A stretch of DNA of 57,805 bases from Bacteroidales bacterium (GTDB taxonomy: Bacteria; Bacteroidota; Bacteroidia; Bacteroidales; Bacteroidaceae): NCBI GenBank assembly GCA_022772475.1, contig JALEZQ010000058.1, positions 1-57,805 on the forward strand, read 5' to 3'. Both the position numbers and the translations under genes were made by a program. How positions within the stretch are numbered: position 1 is the stretch's first letter; each line of letters starts with the position of its first letter. Below are positions 15,007 through 23,315 of the stretch, piece by piece. The notes beneath the pieces are model-generated. The model searched no databases. It was given only the letters and a program-made list of their open reading frames with translations, and was not told the origin of the DNA.

Positions 15007-17388
15007 TCAGAAGTGGAGGTTCAGGTCGATGCCCACGGAAGCGGGGTCGGCATACTGTGCGAAGCGGTTGCCCATGCTCTCGAACGAGAAGGTGGCCATG
15101 CGCGTGTCGGTCAGGTTCTTTGCCCACAGGGTGATGTCCACGTTTCCGGGCAGTTCGACGCCGAGGCGTGCATCGAGTTGTGCGGCGAAGGGCTGGCTGA
15201 AGGTGTTGGCCTCGTCCCACCATATCTGTCCGGCGCCGGCCACGTTGGCCGCCAGGGTGACGGCGTGGATGGCCTTGCTGCTGATGGGCTGACGCCAGGC
15301 GGCGCTCAGGCCCATGGTGTGGCTCGGGGCGAAGGGCACATGGTTGTCTTTGTAGGAAATGTCGCCAAGGTCGTAGCGGGTGAATACGGCATGGGTGAAG
15401 CCATAGTTGCCGCCGAGCGTCAGGCGGTTGTCAAAGAGGATGGCGCGCAGGGCCAGTTCGCCGCCGCAGGAGCGTGTGCGTCCGGCGTTGACCATGCGGC
15501 GACCCATGCCGCTGCGGGCAAACTGTGCCAGCTGCTGGTCTTTGGTGAGCATACAGAACAGGGTGTAGTCGGCGCGCAGGGCACGGTCGAAGAAGTAGAG
15601 GTGGCCGCCCATCTCAAAGTTCCACGACTGCTCGGGCTTGTAGGCCAGATGGTTGATGTCGGCTGCCTCGGGCGTGTTGGGGTCGATGCTCTGCGTCAGT
15701 CCGGCGATGGCGAGTTCTTTCACCTCCTGTGGCATAACGGGCATGGCCTGGATGGTGGCGATGCTGTAGTCCTTGACGCCGAGCATGATGTCGCGGCGCA
15801 GTTCGGACTGCGACAGGTCCGAGTAGCTCTGGATGTTGTAGCCGCCCGAGCGGTAGCCCTTCGACACCGCCAGATAGACGTTGCCGCGGCCGCTGCGGTG
15901 GTTATACTGCAGCGCCACCTTGGGGAGCACCTGCCAGGTGTCGTCCGACAGGTGGCCGTTCACCATCGCCTTGGGGGTGAGCACCGTGTTGACGCCAAAC
16001 TGCGGCATGGCGAAGGTGCATTCGCTGCCGTAATCTACGCCCGACTGCATGCGGAGCGTCGTGTGCGTATAGTCGAGGCGCACGCCCGCTGTGGCCGAGA
16101 GGCCGTGGCCGAGGTCGAACGTCGATTGGTGGAAGAGCGCCGCGTTGACCAGCGGTGTAGAGAAGCGCGAGCCCAACTGCATCTCGTTGGACGTGAAGGC
16201 CAGCGACATGGGCGGGTTTTTCGGCAGGACGGCGGCAAACATGCCGTTGAGGAAGGCCATGCCGTCGGTGTGGAACGTCACGGGGCACAGCGTGCGCATC
16301 TGCTGCACGGAGGCAAAGGCACCCGTCGTCCATTTCCACTGGCGGCCGGGCAGACTCTTGAGCACCAGTTCTTCGCTAAGCGTGTTGCTGCGCTGGCGCT
16401 GCGTGAGCGAGAAGATGTCGGCGTGGACAAAGTCTTGGTCGATGAAATAGCGGTCGCGCAGGTACTGCCATGCCGTAATCGACGAGAGGATGAAGTGGGG
16501 CGTCTGCCATTCCACGCCGGCGCTCGTCGTGGCCAGTTCGCGGCGGTAGCGGCTCTGGCGGTTTTGTGCGATACGTCCCGAGTCGGCACGGTAGGCGGGG
16601 CTCGACGGCTTCGTCAGGTAGTAAGGACAGGCCTTCTCGTCGCTATATTCGTAGGTAGCCGTCAGGTCAGCGCGCAGATGGCTCGAGGGTCGCCATGCCA
16701 GGCGCACCTTACCGCCGGCGGCCTCGCTGCCATCGGCCTTGCTGCCGCTGTGGGCATTGCGGCGGAAGCCGTTCTCGCCCTCGTAGAATCCGCCGACGCT
16801 CATCGCCACGCGGCTCGAGGGGTGCAGGTAGGTCACGGCGCGCACGGCGCGGCCGCCGTTGGGCACAGAGCCGGACAGGCTCACGTCCGTCCCCGTATGG
16901 CTGAAGGGGTCTGCCGTGAACACGCGCACCAGGCCGCCCATTGAGTTGCGACCGTAGAGCGTGCCCTGCGGACCGCGCAGCACATCGACGCGGGCAATGT
17001 CGAGGAAGGCGAAGTCGTAGGCCGACTTGTCCATGACGGGGACGTTATCGACGTACAGGCCCACCGCCGGCGTATTGATGCGCGAACCGATGCCGCGGAT
17101 ATACACCGCTGACGTTTGGCGCGAGCCGTAGTCGGGCATGAAGTAGTTGGGGGTGAAGGTCGAGATGTCCTTGATGTCGTCGGCGCCCATATTGGTCAGC
17201 GTCGTTCGGTCGAAGATGGAGATGGAGATGGGTTGCTGGCGGAACGTCATGGTCTCTTTCGGCGAGGCCACGACGATGGCCTCCTCCATGTCGTAGTTGC
17301 GCAGCGTGTCGGCGGGTGTCGCCGTGGCCATGGCCGGCATGGCAGCCAGCCATGCTGCTGCAGGCAGGATGGGGGTTTTTTTTCTCAT
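15007..17388 (-). CDS. TonB-dependent outer-membrane receptor
   Basis: A 793-residue receptor. After a signal peptide the plug domain is clear: ISIFDRTTLTNMGADDIKD, VYIRGIGSR, PAVGLYVDNVPV and the hallmark VDVLRGPQGTLYGRNSMGG. The remaining roughly 600 residues form the 22-strand barrel and end in an aromatic (LNLHF). It imports a scarce ligand using TonB energy. There is no SusD partner and no carboxypeptidase-like N-terminal domain, so it is not a glycan-type SusC; iron complexes, vitamins or small ligands are more likely. The frame stays open upstream to 18135, but MRKKTPILP at 17388 opens the signal peptide and is taken as the start. Confidence 0.9.
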   Translation of the reverse strand: MRKKTPILPAAAWLAAMPAMATATPADTLRNYDMEEAIVVASPKETMTFRQQPISISIFDRTTLTNMGADDIKDISTFTPNYFMPDYGSRQTSAVYIRGIGSRINTPAVGLYVDNVPVMDKSAYDFAFLDIARVDVLRGPQGTLYGRNSMGGLVRVFTADPFSHTGTDVSLSGSVPNGGRAVRAVTYLHPSSRVAMSVGGFYEGENGFRRNAHSGSKADGSEAAGGKVRLAWRPSSHLRADLTATYEYSDEKACPYYLTKPSSPAYRADSGRIAQNRQSRYRRELATTSAGVEWQTPHFILSSITAWQYLRDRYFIDQDFVHADIFSLTQRQRSNTLSEELVLKSLPGRQWKWTTGAFASVQQMRTLCPVTFHTDGMAFLNGMFAAVLPKNPPMSLAFTSNEMQLGSRFSTPLVNAALFHQSTFDLGHGLSATAGVRLDYTHTTLRMQSGVDYGSECTFAMPQFGVNTVLTPKAMVNGHLSDDTWQVLPKVALQYNHRSGRGNVYLAVSKGYRSGGYNIQSYSDLSQSELRRDIMLGVKDYSIATIQAMPVMPQEVKELAIAGLTQSIDPNTPEAADINHLAYKPEQSWNFEMGGHLYFFDRALRADYTLFCMLTKDQQLAQFARSGMGRRMVNAGRTRSCGGELALRAILFDNRLTLGGNYGFTHAVFTRYDLGDISYKDNHVPFAPSHTMGLSAAWRQPISSKAIHAVTLAANVAGAGQIWWDEANTFSQPFAAQLDARLGVELPGNVDITLWAKNLTDTRMATFSFESMGNRFAQYADPASVGIDLNLHF

Positions 17389-17436
17389 TGTTAGGTTTTT
17401 GGGTGTGAATAGGTGTAGGGGAGTGGGGCGGAGAGC

Positions 17437-17512
17437 CCGGAATGCCCGGGCCTTCCGGAGGACCCGGAATCTCCGGAAATTCCGGAAAACCCGGAAAACC
17501 CGGGACGTCCGG
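17437..17512. repeat. 9-bp-period CCGG repeat, locus 2
   Basis: CCGG occurs at 17437, 17446, 17455, 17464, 17473, 17482, 17491, 17500 and 17509: nine cores at exactly 9-base spacing. It fills the gap between the stop of the HAD gene (17529) and the receptor start (17388), so it lies inside the probable leader of the receptor mRNA. Confidence 0.9.
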
Positions 17513-17528
17513 CGTGAGGCCGCGGCTT

Positions 17529-18296
17529 TCAGGCGCCTCGGCTCAGTATGGCGTCGATGCCGCCGGCCAGCAGCGTCATCGAGGGGAAAAGCAGGTCGGC
17601 GCCGAGGCTTGTTAGGGCGCTGTCGGGCAGAGGGCCCGTGTTGACGGCGATGGTCAGGATGCCTGCCGCCACGCCCGCCGTGACGCCCAGCGGGGCGTTC
17701 TCGACGACGATGGCTTCGTGGGGTTTGAGCCCCGTCTTTTCCAGGGCGCAGAGGTAGGGCTCGGGGTTGGGCTTGCCCTGCTTGACGTCCTTGCTCGAGA
17801 CGATGCGCTCGGGGGCGAAGTAACCGGGATAGCCCGTCTGCAGGCGCTCCAGCAGCGACTGCTGGCCGCTGCCCGTGACGACGCAGATGGTGCGGCCGGC
17901 CGCCTTGACGCGGGCCAGCACCATGTCGGCGCCCTCCATCTTGCCCGCCGTTGGGCAGGCGTTGAACAGGCGGCACTTCTCGGCATATATTTGCTCTATC
18001 TCGGCCTCGGTGGCGGGGCGTCCATACCGGCGCTGCATGAGGATGTTGATGGTGTCGGCACCGGTGCGTCCCTCGTGCATATACGCCTCCTCGGGCGTCA
18101 TGTCCAGGTGGAAGGTTTGGGCCGTCTGCACCCACGACGTGGCGTGGTTGGGCATGGAGTTGAACAGGACACCGTCCATATCGAAGAGCACGGCGCGCGG
18201 TGCAAAACGCTCACCGCAGCGCTGCTCATAGCGATTTACGGCTTGCGCCACCTCCTCCATACTGGGGGCGGTGGCGCGCTTGGTTTCTTGGTTCAT
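17529..18296 (-). CDS. HAD-family phosphatase (beta-phosphoglucomutase-like)
   Basis: A 255-residue hydrolase. AVLFDMDGVLFNSMP is HAD motif I with the nucleophile Asp and the general-acid Asp; CVVTGSGQ is motif II; the Lys of KQGKPNPEPY is motif III; VVENAPLGVTAG is motif IV. The helical cap after motif I fits beta-phosphoglucomutase or small sugar-phosphate phosphatases. It starts in a TAATG overlap with the end of pgi, so translation is coupled and a sugar-phosphate role is likely. Exact substrate is not deducible. Confidence 0.87.
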   Translation of the reverse strand: MNQETKRATAPSMEEVAQAVNRYEQRCGERFAPRAVLFDMDGVLFNSMPNHATSWVQTAQTFHLDMTPEEAYMHEGRTGADTINILMQRRYGRPATEAEIEQIYAEKCRLFNACPTAGKMEGADMVLARVKAAGRTICVVTGSGQQSLLERLQTGYPGYFAPERIVSSKDVKQGKPNPEPYLCALEKTGLKPHEAIVVENAPLGVTAGVAAGILTIAVNTGPLPDSALTSLGADLLFPSMTLLAGGIDAILSRGA

Positions 18297-19645
18297 TATT
18301 CGGCAATACGTTTGCGGATGGCTTCGCTCTGGGCTTCGTAACCGGGCTTGCCCAGCAGGGCAAACATATTCTTCTTGTAGGCTTCTACGCCGGGTTGGTC
18401 GAAGGGGTTGACGCCGAGCAGCAGACCGCTCATGCCGCAGCCCACCTCGAAGAAGTAGATCAACTGGCCCAGGTGGTAGGCATCCAGTCGGGGCATGACG
18501 ATGCGGAGGTTGGGTACGCCGCCATCGATGTGTGCCAGACGTGTGCCGGCCTCGGCGTTCTTGTTGACCTCATCGACGCGCTTGCCTTCGAGGAAGTTGA
18601 GGCCGTCCAGGTTCTCGTCGTCGTGGGGGAAGAGCACGTGGTGTTCGGGCTGCTCTACGGAGATGACGGTCTCGAAGATGGTGCGTTCGCCGGCCTGAAT
18701 CCACTGTCCCATAGAGTGCAGGTCGGTGGTCAGGTCAACGGCAGCGGGGAAGATGCCCTTGCCGTCCTTACCCTCGCTCTCGCCGTAGAGCTGCTTCCAC
18801 CATTCGTTCATGCTGTGGAGTTTGGGCTGGTAGTTGGCGAGGATTTCTATCTTCTTTCCGGCCTGGTAGAGGGCGTTGCGCATGGCGGCATACTGCATGG
18901 CGATGTTGTCCTCAAAGGCTACGTCGGTGCCGCAGGCTTTCTCCATGTCGGCCGCACCCTTCACCAGGGCGGCGATGTCGAAGCCGGCGCAGGCGATGGG
19001 CAGCAGACCCACCGGCGTGAGTACGGAGAAGCGTCCGCCGACGTTGTCGGGGATGATGAAGCTCTTGTAGCCCTCCTTGTCGGCCGTCACGCGTGCGGCG
19101 CCCTTCTTGGCGTCGGTGATGGCCACGATGACGCGGCGTGCCTCTTCCTTGCCGCGCTGTGCCTCGCACTGTGCGCGGAGCAGGCGGAAGGCCAGAGCAG
19201 TTTCGGTGGTCGTACCGCTCTTGGATATGTTGATGATGCCGAAGCGGCGTGTACTCAGGTAGTCGCAGAGTTCGGCCAGATAGTCTTCGCCGATGTTATT
19301 GCCTGCAAAGAGGATGACGGGGCCGTTGTCCTGTCGCAGCCATGCGAAGGTGTTGCCCAGGGCTTCGATGACGGCGCGTGCGCCCAGGTAGCTGCCGCCG
19401 ATGCCGGCCACGACGATGGCGTCGCAGTTTTCGCGCAGCGTCTGTGCGGTGGCGTTGATTTCGTCGATGAAGGCGGGGGTTATGGATGAGGGCAGGTGCA
19501 GCCAGCCAAGGAAGTCGTTGCCGGCGCAGGTGCCGTCTTCAAGGGCCTGACGGGCAGCGGTGACAGCGGGTTTGAAGGCTTCTACAGCGCCGCAGGGGAG
19601 GAAGGAGGCGGCGTCTTTGAGTACTAAGCGGATAGACGTTTCCAT
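18296..19645 (-). CDS. pgi: Glucose-6-phosphate isomerase
   Basis: A 449-residue enzyme interconverting glucose 6-phosphate and fructose 6-phosphate in the cytoplasm. Signature segments are [33 protein letters not shown], and a late [10 protein letters not shown] carrying the active-site lysine region. The length is that of the short bacterial Pgi group. Promoter boxes lie at 19717-19748, and the next gene (HAD) overlaps the stop by one base, making a two-gene operon. Confidence 0.95.
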   Translation of the reverse strand: METSIRLVLKDAASFLPCGAVEAFKPAVTAARQALEDGTCAGNDFLGWLHLPSSITPAFIDEINATAQTLRENCDAIVVAGIGGSYLGARAVIEALGNTFAWLRQDNGPVILFAGNNIGEDYLAELCDYLSTRRFGIINISKSGTTTETALAFRLLRAQCEAQRGKEEARRVIVAITDAKKGAARVTADKEGYKSFIIPDNVGGRFSVLTPVGLLPIACAGFDIAALVKGAADMEKACGTDVAFEDNIAMQYAAMRNALYQAGKKIEILANYQPKLHSMNEWWKQLYGESEGKDGKGIFPAAVDLTTDLHSMGQWIQAGERTIFETVISVEQPEHHVLFPHDDENLDGLNFLEGKRVDEVNKNAEAGTRLAHIDGGVPNLRIVMPRLDAYHLGQLIYFFEVGCGMSGLLLGVNPFDQPGVEAYKKNMFALLGKPGYEAQSEAIRKRIAE

Positions 19646-19716
19646 ATTCTGATGTTTATGCTTTGGTTCTGTGATTCATGACTTAGCGTAGCGGCTCGCT
19701 ACGCCAAATCCGTCTG

Positions 19717-19748
19717 CAAAGGTACGCCCAATCCTTGTGAGGGCAAAG
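19717..19748 (-). promoter_or_regulatory. pgi promoter
   Basis: On the minus strand, 19724-19717 reads TACCTTTG (-7) and 19748-19744 reads CTTTG (-33), with 19 bases between. Both match the Bacteroidetes housekeeping promoter. It lies just past the hairpin that ends the upstream transcript. Confidence 0.6.
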
Positions 19749-19776
19749 TTTTTGCCGTGTTTTTTGCTATAAATCA

Positions 19777-19823
19777 GAAATCCTCCCCGAAGCCTTTGGT
19801 GAAGGAACTTCGGGGAGAATTTC
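19777..19823 (-). terminator. Terminator after the haem-c/propeller gene
   Basis: GAAATCCTCCCCGAAG (19777-19792) and CTTCGGGGAGAATTTC (19808-19823) pair over 16 bases with one mismatch and a 15-base loop. It sits between the stop at 19879 and the pgi promoter. Confidence 0.75.
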
Positions 19824-19878
19824 TTACCTGTCGGCACTTGGTTTGCCGAACTCTGACCGCGTGGAGCAGCCGTCCGTC

Positions 19879-21399
19879 CTATTTGCGTCCGCCATAGTTG
19901 ACGGGGAGGGTGGCGGCATCGTCATAGATGGCTTCCTTGAGGGCTTCGGGTGTGACGGGCACGGCGTCGCGGCTCAGTTCGGGCACGTTGTAGCTCTTGA
20001 GCAGGGTGAGGTTATACTCGGGGTCTTCCTGCGGCAGGATGAAGGCTTTGTGGGCCCGGCCATCGGCATCGAAGTAGGCGATGTAGGGGCGGGTGTAACT
20101 GCCGTCGTCGCGGCGCGAGGAGAAGACAATCCAGCGGCCGTTGCTGCTCCATGTGTGATAACTGTCCACGTCGGGGCTGTTGGCCTCGGTGAGGGGCCGG
20201 ATGGAGTCGGTCTGCAGGTCCTTGACGTAGAGGTCGGACGTCTTGTGCCAGATGTGGAACTGTCCCTTTTTGCCCATGGTGAAGAGGACGTAGCGGCCGT
20301 CGGGACTGACGCGGGGCACGGAGGCGCTGAGGCCTTGGGCGGCGCAGTCCATCTCGAGCACGGGAGTGCCGAAGGTGCGTGTGGCGGGGTCGAAGGTGAT
20401 GCTCATGAGGTTGTAGTGCAGGCTGTCGCAGATTTGCGTGACGAGGTCTTCGCGCTCGCCCTTGGCCAGGCCCTTAAACTGCGGCACGTCGGCCGAGCAG
20501 TAGTACACTTTCTTGCCGTCGGGTGCCCAGCAGGGGAAGGTCTCCATCTTCTCTTCCGTCTTGAGGATGTTGAAGAGGGTGCCCTTCTCGGCGTCGAAGA
20601 AGATGAGGTCGGAGCCGAAGTCCATCACCTCGATTTTCTCGGGGTCGATAAGACGGAAGGCCTGGCCCGTCTGGTTGGACGAGAAGACCACCCAGTTTTG
20701 CTGCGGATGCCACGTGGGATAGACGGCGGCGGAGAGGATGGAGTCGGTCTTCATGCCGTACTTTCTTATCTTGCCGTTCTCGATGAACACGGTGCCGCCG
20801 TGCGTACCGCGGACGTGGAAGAGCATACGCTCGGTGGAGTAGTTTTGATAGTTGTGGCAGTTGACGCAGTGGTTGTGGAGGGTGTCGTACGAGCGGTTGT
20901 TCTCATAGATGGCCTTCTCCTCGAAGGTGGTGAGGTCGCGCTGGTAGAGGCCCATCTGGCGGTAGAGTTCGTAGCTGGGCTCGATGAGTCGGTAGGACAG
21001 GTAGCGGTCGATGGGCTCTGCCACGCTGAGGGTGGTGGCGGGGTGCCGGTGCCATTTCCCTTCTTTCTTGGTATATACGGTGAGGGTGAGCGTCTTTCCG
21101 CCCGACTTCTCCAGCAGTTCGTGCCATTCTGTCTCGTCGAAAGCGGCCTTGCCGTCGGCCGTCATGTCGGCGATGACCTGCCCGTCGCTGCCGCTGACCA
21201 CGGCGGCATAGGCGTCGGCAGCGTCGCGCACCATGAAGTTGAGGGGGGCGATGTTGGAGGGGATGACCAGGTTGGTATAGTCGGGATAGAGCGCCACGGC
21301 GTGCTTGGTGGGTACGGCGTCGGTGGGCACAGTGCGGTCGCTGCCGCAGGCCGTCAGAAGGAGGGCGGCCGTCAGGGCGCAGAGTATGTACTTTTTCAT
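19879..21399 (-). CDS. Haem-c-motif, PD40/TolB-like beta-propeller lipoprotein
   Basis: A 506-residue lipoprotein (lipobox LLLTAC, cysteine near residue 17). Around residues 175-185 is a CVNCH motif, the CxxCH site for covalent haem c. After it come WD40-like PD40 repeats (YPTWHPQQNWVVFSSN, FPCWAPDGKKVYYCS, RVSPDGRYVLFTM and TWSSNGRWIVFSS), making a propeller of TolB type. So one haem site is joined to a propeller exposed in the periplasm or at the surface. The start at 21399 opens the lipoprotein signal. It is 44 bases downstream of the DUF6057 membrane protein gene, a likely partner. Function is unknown. Confidence 0.8.
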   Translation of the reverse strand: MKKYILCALTAALLLTACGSDRTVPTDAVPTKHAVALYPDYTNLVIPSNIAPLNFMVRDAADAYAAVVSGSDGQVIADMTADGKAAFDETEWHELLEKSGGKTLTLTVYTKKEGKWHRHPATTLSVAEPIDRYLSYRLIEPSYELYRQMGLYQRDLTTFEEKAIYENNRSYDTLHNHCVNCHNYQNYSTERMLFHVRGTHGGTVFIENGKIRKYGMKTDSILSAAVYPTWHPQQNWVVFSSNQTGQAFRLIDPEKIEVMDFGSDLIFFDAEKGTLFNILKTEEKMETFPCWAPDGKKVYYCSADVPQFKGLAKGEREDLVTQICDSLHYNLMSITFDPATRTFGTPVLEMDCAAQGLSASVPRVSPDGRYVLFTMGKKGQFHIWHKTSDLYVKDLQTDSIRPLTEANSPDVDSYHTWSSNGRWIVFSSRRDDGSYTRPYIAYFDADGRAHKAFILPQEDPEYNLTLLKSYNVPELSRDAVPVTPEALKEAIYDDAATLPVNYGGRK

Positions 21400-21443
21400 G
21401 TCGTTGCTGTATATATAATAAGGTGTGGGTAGAGGGCGCAGGG

Positions 21444-23165
21444 TCAGTTTACCCCATGCTGCTCGGCCTGACGCACCTGTTTGGGGTCGTTGTTTTCGCA
21501 GTAGTAGTAATAGTAGTAGGTGCCGAGCCAATCGTCCTGCAGGGCTTCGCGCAGACGGGCGTTATACTCCGTCTTGATGCGCGTCTGCTCTTCGGGGCTC
21601 TTTCCCACCTGCATCTGTGTGCGCTCGTCGAGGATGGGCTTGGCGGCCGAGACGAAGGCCATGATGCGGTTGGCCTCGGCCTGCATAATCTGCGGGAAGG
21701 CTGCCGCCACGTCCGGCCGCTTATTGCCGAGGATGGCGACGACCTGCTGGAGCACGGGGGGCAACATGCGGTACTTCTGGAAATAGACCTGGATATGCGG
21801 CAGGCAGCGGTCAATCTCCTTGGAATAGAGGCAGGCGGCGATAGACGTGATGAGCGAGGGGTCGCTGCCGCTCATCAGACCGGTGTTGTAGCCCAGGAAG
21901 GCCGGGGCGCGGTAGTTCTGCTCGAAATGGCTTGCCAAGGGCTTCAGACTGCGGACGTGGGCCATCGTGGCGTCGGTCTGTATCATGCTTTCGTTGCCCA
22001 CGTAGGCGCTGTACTTCTCCACAAAGGCGCCCTGGAAGGGGATGTGCGAGAGGATGGTGAGGTATTTGCGCGCCAGCGCTTCCTCGCCGTTGACGATGGC
22101 GCAGATGCACATTTGCTTGAGGACGTAGATGTTCGGACCGTTGACCACGAGGTGGTCCATAGCGCAGCGGTAGCCGATGTTGGGGATGCCGGCGTGATAG
22201 TTGGCGTCGGCAAGGAAGAGGCCATACTCTTCACTGCCGTCCTGCTTGCGGAAGCGCTCCTCGGGATAGTCGAAGGGCAGGTCGAAGATGCGCTGCAGCA
22301 GCTGGTCGGTCTCTTCAAGGGCGATGGCGTAATAGCAGGCCACGGCGCGCGAAGGGCGGCGGGCTGTCAGAGCCTCGTCGATGATGTCGCTCCAGCGGTC
22401 CTGCTGGCAGAGCAACTGTAGGCGCGAGGTGAGGATGACGTTCTGGTTGATGCGGTCGGCGGCGATGCCGGCTGCGGCCACTACGACGATGGGGCAGAGG
22501 ATGCCCAACTGCAGGGCTTTCAGCCTGCTGACGGGCGACGTGGCGGCGCCGGCAGTCTCGGCAGCCTCGGCAGCAGGCTGCACCAGATAGCGACGGGCCA
22601 CCGCCTTGAGCACCAGCAGCACGAGCAGCAGCGCCACGACGCCGAGGGTGACGAGGATGAAGAGCGAGGGCTCGCTCTTGTACCACAGGTGGATGCCGAG
22701 GTAGATGTAGTAGGCCAGCAGGGCGCCGCTGACCACGGAGCCGATGCCGAGCCATCCGCGGCCCACGCCGAGCAGGCGGTCGGTGAGCCGGGCGATGAGG
22801 GTGAGGCAGAGCGCGAGGAGCAGGCAGCCCAGCCAGGGGGCGGAGAATACGAGCAGGCACCAGCGGCCGATGACGTAGAGGCTGCCCCAGGCCTGACTGG
22901 TGAGGAAGGCCATGGCGCGGTCGTCGGCCATGATGAAGTTGGCCTCGGCGGCGCGGGCGAAGACGTCGCCATAGACCATCTGGCAGAAGAACCACAGGGC
23001 GACGAAGGTGACGGCATAGACCACGGCGGGCTTACTGAGGAAAGCGGACAGGGACCACTTGCGGACGGGGGCGGCCGCAGCGGGACGCGACGGCTGCTGC
23101 GGGGCGCCCTTTGGCGCCGCCTTGGCGGCTGGACGCGAGGGAGAGGATGACTTTTTAGAGGACAT
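21444..23165 (-). CDS. DUF6057-family membrane protein
   Basis: A 573-residue protein with a basic, alanine/proline-rich cytoplasmic tail (about 40 residues). About five transmembrane segments follow within residues 45-240, including a strongly hydrophobic FILVTLGVVALLLVLLVLKA. A long soluble C-terminal part of helical, tetratricopeptide-like character reaches the end. This matches DUF6057 proteins of Bacteroidales. It is immediately upstream of the haem-c propeller lipoprotein on the same strand, an arrangement I recall from other Bacteroidales. Molecular role is not known. Confidence 0.75.
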   Translation of the reverse strand: MSSKKSSSPSRPAAKAAPKGAPQQPSRPAAAAPVRKWSLSAFLSKPAVVYAVTFVALWFFCQMVYGDVFARAAEANFIMADDRAMAFLTSQAWGSLYVIGRWCLLVFSAPWLGCLLLALCLTLIARLTDRLLGVGRGWLGIGSVVSGALLAYYIYLGIHLWYKSEPSLFILVTLGVVALLLVLLVLKAVARRYLVQPAAEAAETAGAATSPVSRLKALQLGILCPIVVVAAAGIAADRINQNVILTSRLQLLCQQDRWSDIIDEALTARRPSRAVACYYAIALEETDQLLQRIFDLPFDYPEERFRKQDGSEEYGLFLADANYHAGIPNIGYRCAMDHLVVNGPNIYVLKQMCICAIVNGEEALARKYLTILSHIPFQGAFVEKYSAYVGNESMIQTDATMAHVRSLKPLASHFEQNYRAPAFLGYNTGLMSGSDPSLITSIAACLYSKEIDRCLPHIQVYFQKYRMLPPVLQQVVAILGNKRPDVAAAFPQIMQAEANRIMAFVSAAKPILDERTQMQVGKSPEEQTRIKTEYNARLREALQDDWLGTYYYYYYCENNDPKQVRQAEQHGVN

Positions 23166-23236
23166 GAGTGGGTTTAGTGTTGGTTACGTTGGAAGAGAGG
23201 GGGAGAAGGGGCTGAAGCGTCTGCGCCCTATCCCAT

Positions 23237-23271
23237 TGTGGAGCCCGTGCCGGGATGACACGGGCTCCACA
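23237..23271 (-). terminator. Terminator after the first CotH gene
   Basis: TGTGGAGCCCGTG (23237-23249) pairs exactly with CACGGGCTCCACA (23259-23271) around a 9-base loop. It lies between the leftward CotH gene (stop at 23316) and the DUF6057 gene (start 23165). Confidence 0.75.
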
Positions 23272-23315
23272 GGGTGAGAGGGGGGATGCCGCAGGCCGGG
23301 CGGCGCCGGAATGCC

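Noticed and set aside
15007-17388. SusC-type glycan receptor
   Set aside because: No N-terminal carboxypeptidase-like domain and no SusD gene beside it.
15007-18135. TonB-dependent receptor extended to an upstream start (1042 codons)
   Set aside because: The extra part overlaps the HAD gene and the 9-bp repeat, and the internal start at 17388 opens a proper signal peptide.
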